49,111 bases of DNA from Actinomycetota bacterium (lineage in GTDB: Bacteria > Actinomycetota > Actinomycetes > Streptosporangiales > Streptosporangiaceae): contig PMSU01000105.1 of NCBI GenBank assembly GCA_003168255.1, positions 1-49,111 on the forward strand, read 5' to 3'. The notes below the pieces were generated by a model, which was not told where the DNA came from, ran no database searches, and was given only the letters and a program-made list of their open reading frames with translations. Of this stretch, positions 43,282 to 49,111 are shown one piece after another (the stretch's first letter is position 1; every line of letters starts with the position of its first letter). Position numbers and translations under genes: made by a program.

Positions 43282-44064
43282 CTAGCCGTCCGCCCAGCCG
43301 AACGTCGCGGCCAGCCCGTCCCGCCCGGCCGGCGTCACCCGCACGCTGCGCAGCCGCGGCCCGCGCTCGATCCAGCCGAGCTCGAACAGCCGGGTGGTGA
43401 CGGCGGCAGCCAGGCTCCCGCCCAGGTGCGGCCGACGCTGAGTCCAGTCCAGGCAGGCACCGGCGAAACGCCGGCGCGACACTCGCATCGCCTCAAGATT
43501 TTCTATTCCGAACGGTGCCAGCCGGGCAGTCCCACGCTGGGTGACGTGATACCGCACGGCCGCCATCTCGGTGACCGGCCCGCCGCCCCCGCCGGGCTCG
43601 TCACCGATGGATCCGGCGCTGGCGCCGCCCGCCTCGGCCAGCAGTCCCTCGCGCAGCAGGGCGTCGAGCAGCTCAACGCCCGCCCGCCCGGCCAGGTGGT
43701 CGTAGCAGGTCCTGGCCTCGGCGAGGGCGGCCGCCTGCCGTGACTGCCGCAGGCTGCGCACCGCGGCAGGCGGGCCGATCCGCGACAGCGCCTCTATCGC
43801 CGTGGCGACCTCGTGCCCGGCCAGCCGGTAGTACCTGTGCCTGCCCTGCCGGAGCACGGTCACCATGCCGCCGTCGAGCAGCCTGGCCAGGTGCGCGCTC
43901 GCCGTGGGCGCGCTGACCGCGGCCAGCCTGGCAAGCTCGCTGGCCGCCAGCGGGCGGCCGTCCAGCAGCGCGATCAGCATCGCGGCGCGGGCGTGATCGG
44001 ACATCAGCGCTGCCACCGGCGCGATGTCGACCTCGTACGCGGTGCGGACAGCGGCTTCAGGCAT
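43282..44064 (-). CDS. ArsR-family transcriptional regulator
   Basis: 260 residues from ATG 44064 (MPEAAVRTAYEVDIAPVAAL). An N-terminal winged helix (ARAAMLIALLDGRPLAASEL, VSAPTASAHLARLLDGGMVT, GRHRYYRLAG) precedes a longer C-terminal domain ending in a second helix-turn region. There is no metal-binding Cys pair, so it senses something other than metal. It lies just upstream of hutH in the same direction and may regulate it. Confidence 0.88.
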   Translation of the reverse strand: MPEAAVRTAYEVDIAPVAALMSDHARAAMLIALLDGRPLAASELARLAAVSAPTASAHLARLLDGGMVTVLRQGRHRYYRLAGHEVATAIEALSRIGPPAAVRSLRQSRQAAALAEARTCYDHLAGRAGVELLDALLREGLLAEAGGASAGSIGDEPGGGGGPVTEMAAVRYHVTQRGTARLAPFGIENLEAMRVSRRRFAGACLDWTQRRPHLGGSLAAAVTTRLFELGWIERGPRLRSVRVTPAGRDGLAATFGWADG

Positions 44065-44201
44065 GGTGTGACAGTATCGCGGCAATCCTTCGGCAACGAG
44101 CGAAATGTGCTGGCGGTGTCTGCTCGGTCTGCGCATGTGAGTTTGAACGTCGGCCGGGATCGGCTAAAGTTCTGAACGCACGCCGGTCTGGCCGGCGGCA
44201 T

Positions 44202-44274
44202 GCGGACGTAGCGCAGCTGGTAGCGCATCACCTTGCCAAGGTGAGGGTCGCGGGTTCGAATCCCGTCGTCCGCT
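44202..44274 (+). tRNA. tRNA-Gly (anticodon GCC)
   Basis: GCGGACG pairs with CGTCCGC (discriminator T). The anticodon loop TTGCCAA gives GCC. T arm GGGTTCGAATCCC. First of a three-tRNA cluster. Confidence 0.95.
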
Positions 44275-44361
44275 CGGAGGCGCCGGATCTCGCCTCGCCA
44301 TGCTGGCGGGTCAACACACGGCTCTTCGGTATCGCGGGTGCCGGGGATCGGGCACCACCGC

Positions 44362-44433
44362 GGCGGAGTGGCCGAGTGGCTTAGGCAAGGGCCTGCAAAG
44401 CCCTGTACACGGGTTCGATTCCCGTCTCCGCCT
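44362..44433 (+). tRNA. tRNA-Cys (anticodon GCA)
   Basis: GGCGGAG pairs with CTCCGCC, discriminator T as expected for Cys. The anticodon arm GGGCCTGCAAAGCCC gives GCA. 12 nt before tRNA-Val. Confidence 0.95.
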
Positions 44434-44444
44434 CGCAGTTTCCC

Positions 44445-44516
44445 GGGCCGTTAGCTCAGCGGGAGAGCGCTTCCCTGACACGGAAGAGGTCACTGGTTCA
44501 AATCCAGTACGGCCCA
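44445..44516 (+). tRNA. tRNA-Val (anticodon GAC)
   Basis: GGGCCGT pairs with ACGGCCC, discriminator A. The anticodon arm TTCCCTGACACGGAA gives GAC. Its 3' 44 nt are duplicated downstream as attachment-site repeats. The gene itself is intact. Confidence 0.95.
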
Positions 44517-44517
44517 C
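44473..44517 (+). repeat. attachment repeat 1 (inside tRNA-Val)
   Basis: 45-bp direct repeat covering the anticodon-loop to 3' end of tRNA-Val(GAC). Identical copies follow at 45655-45699 and (43 bp) 46677-46719. This is the insertion point for the tandem units. Confidence 0.9.
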
Positions 44518-44627
44518 GCGTTATCGCAGGTCAGATGGGGTTCCAGGGAGTGTTACTGGGGCCCCTTTCGTCATCCCTGCAGCCCGGGAGCCATCGATGG
44601 CAGACGTTGGCAGGCCTATAGGTGCCC
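44518..44627 (+). repeat. Left arm of unit 1
   Basis: About 100 nt after repeat 1 align with 45700-45804 after repeat 2: common blocks TCGCAGGTCAGAT, GAGTGTTAC, GGGAGCCA, CAGAC and CAGGCCT. This is conserved unit-end DNA with no gene. Confidence 0.75.
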
Positions 44628-44680
44628 TCACCGATCATCGACCCTGTGCTCGCGAGCCTGCCTTGTTCGTGGCACCACCG

Positions 44681-44708
44681 CTGACTCCTATGCCTAAAAA
44701 GGTATACT
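44681..44708 (+). promoter_or_regulatory. Promoter of the HTH-MntA gene, probable leaderless transcript
   Basis: CTGACT at 44681-44686 and TATACT at 44703-44708, spacer 16 nt, only 8 nt from the ATG at 44716. Transcription would start at or near the start codon. The -10 lies in the palindrome GTATAC, a plausible site for the protein's own HTH domain. Confidence 0.65.
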
Positions 44709-44715
44709 GGTTGCT

Positions 44716-45234
44716 ATGGATACGGACGCCGATGCCGGAGCGCTGCTGGCCAAAGTGCGCCGGGAAGCTGGGCTCACTCAGACGCAGCTGGCCCACCGAG
44801 CGGGGACCTCGCAGGCGATGGTTGCGCGGTATGAGACCGGTGTAGCGAGCCCGACTGTACGGACGCTGGCACGGCTGCTGCATGCCACCGGTCACTCGCT
44901 AGTTCTCTCCGGTCTGACCGCGGACGCGCCTAGCCCGCCGAGCCCCGCGGCAGTACTGTTGCGAGAACACAGGGTAGAGATCGAGGCAGCAGTTAAAGCA
45001 GCCGGCGCAGAGAATGTGCGGGTTTTCGGATCAGTAGCCCGAGGGGAAGATACTCCGGAATCTGACGTTGACTTGCTAGTGGACTTCCCAGCCAGCACGC
45101 AAGGCCTGTTTCCACTATTGCGACTGGCCGACGAAATCGAGCGACTCGTCGGACGGCCAGTAGACGTGGCAGCGGTAGAAGTTATGGCCGAACCTGTGCG
45201 CGAGCGGGCACTAGCTGAGGCAATCCCCCTGTGA
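44716..45234 (+). CDS. HTH-MntA fusion antitoxin
   Basis: 172 residues. Residues 8-62 are an XRE HTH (LLAKVRREAGLTQTQLAHRA, SQAMVARYETGVASPTVRTL). Residues 90-172 are a minimal nucleotidyltransferase with G105-S106 ... D117-V-D119 (GSVARGEDTPESDVDLLVDF). The fused HTH gives autoregulation, and the MNT part AMPylates HepT. The final codons overlap the HepT start by 4 nt. Confidence 0.92.
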   Translation: MDTDADAGALLAKVRREAGLTQTQLAHRAGTSQAMVARYETGVASPTVRTLARLLHATGHSLVLSGLTADAPSPPSPAAVLLREHRVEIEAAVKAAGAENVRVFGSVARGEDTPESDVDLLVDFPASTQGLFPLLRLADEIERLVGRPVDVAAVEVMAEPVRERALAEAIPL

Positions 45235-45515
45235 GCAGGACCCCGCAGGAGCGCCTGGCCGATATCAGCGACGCGGCAGGCCAAGTCGGCAGGGCGGTAG
45301 AGGCACTGGAGCGGGCCGAGGCCAACGGCGACAGCGAAGAAGCGCAACTCGCATTCGACGCGCTGCTGTACCGGCTTGTGGTGATCGGCGAGGCCGTCAA
45401 GGCCCTGCCCGCGTCTCTGCTCGACCAGCAGCCGCAGATTCCCTGGCGGGAGATCGCGCGGCTACGGGACCTCCTAGCCCACCACTACTACCGGGTGGAT
45501 GCCCAGGTCAAATGA
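45231..45515 (+). CDS. HepT-family toxin, C-terminally short
   Basis: 94 residues. FDALLYRLVVIGEAVKALP and R79-DLLA-H84-H-Y86 (RX4HXY, RNase and AMPylation site) are intact. The protein stops after YYRVDAQVK where the family has a further 15-20 residues (usually YxxVWxxxxxDLPxL). The stop lies 12 nt before the right arm of the unit, so the shortened end may have arisen when the arm was joined. Activity is uncertain. Confidence 0.82.
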   Translation: MSRTPQERLADISDAAGQVGRAVEALERAEANGDSEEAQLAFDALLYRLVVIGEAVKALPASLLDQQPQIPWREIARLRDLLAHHYYRVDAQVK

Positions 45516-45526
45516 CGGGCAGCGGT

Positions 45527-45654
45527 GGGGAGCCAATTCCGGGAGCCAGCACACCGCGACACGGTAAAACCGGATTCGACTCCCGCACGATGTTGCCGCA
45601 GGTGAAGGTGCTCCCCGCCCGACTCAGATCGACCTAGATCGACGGGCCAGATAC
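45527..45654 (+). repeat. Right arm of unit 1
   Basis: Aligns with 46549-46676. Shared blocks are GGGAGCCA(A/G)TT, GGGAGCCA, CGAC-ACGG, GCAGGTGA, GCCCGAC and ATCGAC-GGCC-GAT, in the same order and roughly the same spacing, each ending at an attachment repeat. Confidence 0.75.
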
Positions 45655-45699
45655 CCCTGACACGGAAGAGGTCACTGGTTCAAATCCAGTACGGCCCAC
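45655..45699 (+). repeat. attachment repeat 2
   Basis: 45-bp copy of the tRNA-Val 3' part. Boundary between unit 1 and unit 2. Confidence 0.92.
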
Positions 45700-45881
45700 C
45701 AGTCGTTTTCGCAGGTCAGATAGGGTTTCGGTGAGTGTTACCTGGGTTGTGTTCTGTCGTCCTTGCTCTTTGGGGAGCCACCGGTGACAGACTTCCTCAG
45801 GCCTGAGCACGGCAAGGTAACCGAGATGGTCTACGAACTCCCTCCACCCATGGCGCTGCGGCCGAGTCATTGACTCAGCAG

Positions 45882-46133
45882 TTAACCGATCCAGGTGATG
45901 TCGAAGATCCGGATCTGCTCGGCGTCGTCGTCGACCTGAAAGGTCAGCAGTCCCGAACCGTTGCCGAATGTGATATCTCGGACGGCTGGATTGTTACCCG
46001 GTGCCGCGATGGCAGCGTCCCATGGCGCGTCCACAAGTTCCAGCACCCTGGCCAGCAACGCTTCGAACGCATTCCGAGGGAGGCCGCGCAACTGGATCAA
46101 GGCGTTGCCGTCGAACTGGACCTGGTAGCTCAC
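45882..46133 (-). CDS. ParE/RelE-like toxin of unit 2
   Basis: 83 residues. YQVQFDGNALIQLRGLPRNA, FEALLARVLELVDAPWDAAI and LLTFQVDDDAEQIRIFDITW match the compact RelE/ParE fold (helical hairpin then beta sheet). It follows the DUF6247 gene with a 4-nt overlap, on the minus strand, opposite in direction to the TA pair of unit 1. It is one of the few toxin genes in the window without a visible lesion. Confidence 0.75.
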   Translation of the reverse strand: MSYQVQFDGNALIQLRGLPRNAFEALLARVLELVDAPWDAAIAAPGNNPAVRDITFGNGSGLLTFQVDDDAEQIRIFDITWIG

Positions 46134-46444
46134 CGGTGACGCAGGCGGTCAGACCAGTCCGGGACGATGTCCTCGATAGGCACCCAACCTTCGAGGCTTC
46201 CCGTGCGGACCGACTCACGGACTCGCTCAAGACGGGCTTCGAAGCCGGGGGCGGAGTGCGCGACAGCTCTCAGCCGCCACAACCTAAGCAGGTCATGCAG
46301 AACCCGGTAGCCCTCGACCCGGTGAGCACCGTCGACCGCGGCCCCGTACTCGGCGAGAAACTGCTCGTGGAACTGCTCAGGCAGCACCCGCAAGATCTCT
46401 ACTGGGTCATCCGGGTCGTACTCCTGCACCGGCTGTGCACTCAT
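46130..46444 (-). CDS. DUF6247-family antitoxin of unit 2
   Basis: 104 residues from ATG 46444 (MSAQPVQEYDPDDPVEILRV); the longer frame upstream is the unit's right arm read as protein. LPEQFHEQFLAEYGAAVDGA and LLRLWRLRAVAHSAPGFE are DUF6247 signatures. Proteins of this family are found beside small RelE/ParE toxins in actinobacteria and are taken as antitoxins. Confidence 0.78.
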   Translation of the reverse strand: MSAQPVQEYDPDDPVEILRVLPEQFHEQFLAEYGAAVDGAHRVEGYRVLHDLLRLWRLRAVAHSAPGFEARLERVRESVRTGSLEGWVPIEDIVPDWSDRLRHR

Positions 46445-46548
46445 AACAGCCAGGCTATCCCCCACCTCCGACAATCGGAGGTGGCAACACGTTCCTTGGC
46501 GGCCGCACGTGGATGTCGGCGATGGCCGACACCCGCACCACGAGCGCC

Positions 46549-46676
46549 GGGAGCCAGTTGCGGGAGCCAACACAGAACGACAACGGCATACATCCTCTGC
46601 CAACTCCGGGACTTTGGTGCAGGTGAGGGGCTCCCAGCCCGACCCAGGCCGACGCGTATCGACTGGCCGGATCCCG
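46549..46676 (+). repeat. Right arm of unit 2
   Basis: Homologous to the right arm of unit 1 (45527-45654), with the same block order, and it ends directly at attachment repeat 3. Confidence 0.75.
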
Positions 46677-46719
46677 CTGACACGGAAGAGGTCACTGGTT
46701 CAAATCCAGTACGGCCCAC
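46677..46719 (+). repeat. attachment repeat 3
   Basis: 43-bp copy of the tRNA-Val 3' part, identical to repeats 1 and 2. It is followed, like repeat 2, by CAGTCGTTTTCGCAGGT. Confidence 0.92.
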
Positions 46720-46842
46720 CAGTCGTTTTCGCAGGTAGAAGACTTGAAAGCGGCGTGACCAGCCCTAGTTTCCAGGGCTGGTGGCCCTAAAGGTTGTAGG
46801 GCCAGCAGGGTCTTCTGGCTCCCGGGGAGCCAATGTCATCTG

Positions 46843-46891
46843 CTGACACCGACCGGGACATGATCACTGGTTCAACTCCAGTAGGACCCGC
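46843..46891 (+). repeat. attachment repeat 4, degenerate
   Basis: CTGACAC, then ATCACTGGTTCAACTCCAGT and AGGACCCGC: the tRNA-Val 3' part with several mismatches and a short insertion. GGGGAGCCA lies before it as in the right arms. The 170-nt unit between repeats 3 and 4 has no gene. Confidence 0.6.
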
Positions 46892-46893
46892 AA

Positions 46894-46924
46894 GAGGCCC
46901 CGGGGGCTCGATCCCCGGGGCCTC
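46894..46924. terminator. Strong hairpin between attachment repeat 4 and the integrase remnant
   Basis: GAGGCCCCGGGG and CCCCGGGGCCTC form a perfect 12-bp stem with a 7-nt loop, followed on the plus strand by TCTT. It could end transcripts from either side. Confidence 0.8.
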
Positions 46925-46950
46925 TCTTCATAGCTGTGGCTGTCTCGCGG

Positions 46951-47680
46951 TCAGGCGGCCTCTTCCCCTGATTCCTCCTGGACGGACCGGCGGCTCACCG
47001 CCTGGTTGATCGCTTTCAGGATGGCTGTCCGGTCCTGGGCGAAGAGGGTTACCGTAGATGTTCTTGGTCGTCTCGATCTTGCTGTGCCCCATCTGGTTGG
47101 CGACCTGGACGTCCGCGGCCCCGGATGCGATGAGGAGGGATGCGCAGACGTGCCGCAGCTCGTGTGCGGTGTACCTGACCATCCCGTCCTTGTGGGACGC
47201 GGTGTAGCCGTGCGCCAGGGCCAGGTACCGCCGCCACATCACGTATCCGATGTATCCGCCGCGCTCCCCGTTGATCAGCCGGGCGAACAGCCTGCCGCCT
47301 GAGCGTTCGCCGCCCGAGGCGTCGCGCTCGACCAGGCGTCGCACGGCAGGCATGGCGATGTCGGCGATCGCCACGACCCGCACAGCGGCCCGGGTCTTCA
47401 TGTCATCGCGGATGTCGCGGCGTCCGCCTGACTCGCTGGCCGTCCGGTCTACCGTGATCCACTGCCCGTCCAGATCGACATTCTCGATCGGGACGGCAAC
47501 GGCTTCTTCCCAGCGAAGGCCAGTGAAGGCGAGCACGATAGCGACATCGCCCAGACCTGGCTTGAAATGGTCGAGTGCAGCGGCCAGTCGTAGCACCTGC
47601 GGAATGCTCGGGATGAGAACGCGTCGGCGAACGGAGCCGCCCCAGCCAGTCCGCAGTTCCAGTGCCGGGTTCGTAGGCCG
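46951..47680 (-). pseudogene. Tyrosine integrase, N-terminus missing and C-terminal frameshift
   Basis: The catalytic domain remains: first Arg in FTGLRWEEAVAVP, then H-x-x-R in TAHELRHVCASLL, the MGH motif, and Tyr in TKNIYGN. After the Tyr, an extra C (CCC for CC) shifts the frame; with it corrected the tail reads LFAQDRTAILKAI and ends at 46951. The frame begins without an N-terminal DNA-binding domain, its first residues (NPALELRTGWGGSVRRRVLI) abutting the HAD fragment at 47683. This is the most likely source of activity for the tRNA-Val units, now dead. Confidence 0.83.
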
Positions 47681-47682
47681 GA

Positions 47683-48293
47683 CTGCCCAACACCACCGTC
47701 GCCGACCGGCTCCGCAAGCTCATCACAGGCCAGGGCATCACCATGCCCGCCGAAATCATCAGCACGACAGACCCCTCGACGTGTTCATCTACTCCGCGAC
47801 CGTCAGCGCCGACCTGGCCGCCCGCGTCGAAGCTGAGATGGCCGACCAGGAACTCACCGCCATCACCACCGCCGAGCCCACGCCCTACGTCCACGAAGTC
47901 GTCACCAGCTGCCGAGAATCCGGCCGCCAGGTCGTCATCGTCAGCAACAACGCCGACCGCGCCGTCCGCGCCTACCTCACCCGCCACGGACTCGACGACC
48001 GCATCAACCTCATCGCCGCCCGCACCAGCAGCAACCCCGCCCTACTCAAACCCAGCCCCCACCTGATCGAGCAGGCCATGGCCGGACTCAGCGCCCCGGC
48101 TACCGAATGCCTTCTCATCGGCGACTCCGCCACCGACATGCAAGCCGCGGCCCTCGCAGGCATCCCCAGCATCGGCTACGCCAACAAGCCCGGCATGCAC
48201 GAACGCCTGGCCCAATCCGGAGCAACAGCCACCGTCAGCAGCCTGGCCGACCTCGTTCTCAGTCTCCGGGCCCGCGGTGCTCCTGGCCTGTGA
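47683..48293 (+). pseudogene. HAD-family hydrolase, N-terminus missing and one frameshift
   Basis: The first part AGLPNTTVADRLRKLITGQG is preceded in frame by a stop, so motif I (DxDxT) is gone. At about 47776 one C is missing (GACCCCCTC expected), then VFIYSATVSADLAARVEAEM, motif II VVIVSNNADRAV, Lys of motif III in LLKPSPH, and motif IV LLIGDSATDMQAA follow to 48293. Family members have about 230-240 residues. Without the nucleophile Asp it cannot work. Confidence 0.85.
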
Positions 48294-48672
48294 CAACTTT
48301 CTGCACATGGTTCAAGGCGGCCCCTGCGGGACCGCTCGCGCCGCCGACGCGGCGCACCGCCTCCGCTCGGCTTCGCTTCTCGCTGCGGCGGCGCCAGCGC
48401 CGGTCGGGCTGGCGCGAAAATGCGAAAACCCTGGGGCCGCCATTGGCATACAGCAGTCACCAGGGTTCACCAGCTCGGGGAGGGCCTGCCCCGCCGCGAG
48501 ATTGTTCCGGGTCGGGCCAGAACCCGTCAAGAGCGCCTACGGCGTCGGGCTCCGCCCGATCTTCGACTCTTGACAGAACCTGCCCGAGAGTCCCGGACTT
48601 TTGCAGCTATCGGGGGCAGGGGCGAGAGTGGCCAGGCCATAATTGACACTTAAACACCGAATGATGAGCGGC
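48294..48672. other. Region without a gene
   Basis: About 380 nt, GC-rich and rich in short inverted repeats, for example TCAAGAG at about 48520 with CTCTTGA at about 48567. No credible CDS is seen. Confidence 0.5.
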
Positions 48673-48960
48673 TTAAGCTCGTGCGGCCATGACAGCTATT
48701 AGCATAACTGCAAAAATGGCAACGCCTATCCAGATTACGACAGCGCTTGCGAAAATTACCCCTACCATTACCACACCAACGGGAACCAGCAACAACACCC
48801 AACCGGGCAGGTTCTCCAGAAGAGTACCGATAAGACCAAATGCCATTAGCACGACTACGGCGATGACCAAGAGAAGCAGAAGTCCGCCGATAAATTCCAG
48901 ACCGGTAAAGGCCCGATGTGCTGGGTTAACTGCTGACAACAAATGAACTGTACCCGTCAC
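48673..48960 (-). CDS. Small membrane protein
   Basis: 95 residues. After a short soluble start (MTGTVHLLSAVNPAHRAFTG), three hydrophobic segments (GGLLLLLVIAVVVLMAFGLI, WVLLLVPVGVVMVGVIFASA, VIWIGVAIFAVMLIAVMAA). No family is recognised. Lower GC than its neighbours suggests acquired DNA. Confidence 0.65.
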   Translation of the reverse strand: MTGTVHLLSAVNPAHRAFTGLEFIGGLLLLLVIAVVVLMAFGLIGTLLENLPGWVLLLVPVGVVMVGVIFASAVVIWIGVAIFAVMLIAVMAARA

Positions 48961-49026
48961 CTTATGCCCCCCCTTGGGATACTTAGTGTGGGCTTACCGA
49001 CCTCGTAGTGAGATTTCCAAAGACGT

Positions 49027-49042
49027 TGACGCTTAAGCGTCA
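49027..49042. repeat. TGACGCTT palindrome, copy 3
   Basis: TGACGCTTAAGCGTCA, a perfect 16-bp palindrome. Copies 1 and 2 (21446, 22185) bracket the Phd/RelE pair. Confidence 0.75.
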
Positions 49043-49086
49043 GATACGAGGTGACCTTGAGGGTTACGGAACCCGCGACATGGTGA

Positions 49087-49111
49087 TGCGGCAGCAGCAA
49101 ACGGCAGCAAC
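49087..49111 (-). repeat. 25-bp dispersed repeat, copy 2 (inverted)
   Basis: Exact reverse complement of 21409-21433. It runs to the window edge, so the repeat may be longer. Confidence 0.8.

Noticed and set aside
45634..45870. Minus-strand frames ending in GRTGFEPVTSSV beside the tRNA repeats
   Set aside because: They are translations of tRNA-Val repeat sequence (a common annotation artefact), with no gene around them.

Overview
The window is GC-rich DNA (strong G/C third-position bias, many GTG starts, ATGA/GTGA gene overlaps) from a filamentous or sporulating actinobacterium. A SARP/AfsR-type regulator, an SsgB-like sporulation protein, an S1-type small protein and typical actinobacterial ICE genes all fit the streptomycete/Streptosporangiales end of the phylum. 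The species cannot be told from the sequence.

Left part (1-7.6 kb): two secreted proteins (one with a GH16 catalytic motif) face away from a large SARP-NB-ARC-TPR regulator whose 3' end holds five 120-bp tandem repeats. A DinB/DUF664 protein and a MerR-SDR pair follow.

Catabolic block (7.8-14.6 kb): six minus-strand genes, each overlapping the next by 1-4 bases, run PrpD-PrpD-ICL/PEPM lyase-LeuC-LeuD-MBL and end at an intrinsic terminator. A divergent IclR gene sits across a short gap with two palindromes. The set can dehydrate, rehydrate and cleave an alkylated tricarboxylic or malic acid, as the methylcitrate and dimethylmalate pathways do, but no citrate-synthase-like gene is present. The last gene (MBL) is broken.

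Decayed block (14.8-22.1 kb): an IS3-type element with a nonsense codon in orfA, an intact OmpR-type response regulator, a sensor kinase with three frameshifts, a frameshifted lipoprotein, a frameshifted HepT next to an intact MntA, and a Phd/RelE pair with one frameshift in each gene. Nearly all lesions are 1-nt changes in short homopolymers or a 4-nt repeat gain, while long genes elsewhere in the window are open.

Middle (22-34 kb): mostly small hypotheticals, an F420-type nitroreductase-like protein, GNAT, an anti-sigma-type ATPase, and an XRE-Nudix operon preceded by a perfect 12-bp inverted repeat.

Defective ICE (about 34.1-39.1 kb, left end not found): small membrane proteins, the N-terminal part only of a conjugative ATPase, an XRE repressor plus ImmA-type protease, and a large serine recombinase whose start appears frameshifted and whose 3' end runs into tRNA-Val(CAC).

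Right part (39-49 kb): a broken methyltransferase, ssgB-like, a 17-bp tandem repeat, an ArsR-hutH-class IV aminotransferase group and a tRNA cluster Gly(GCC)-Cys(GCA)-Val(GAC). After tRNA-Val come three further copies of its 3' end. They delimit two ~1-kb units with homologous left and right arms but different toxin-antitoxin cargo, one on each strand, then a cargo-less unit, then a tyrosine integrase and a HAD hydrolase that are both truncated at the same point. This array is the most unusual structure in the window.
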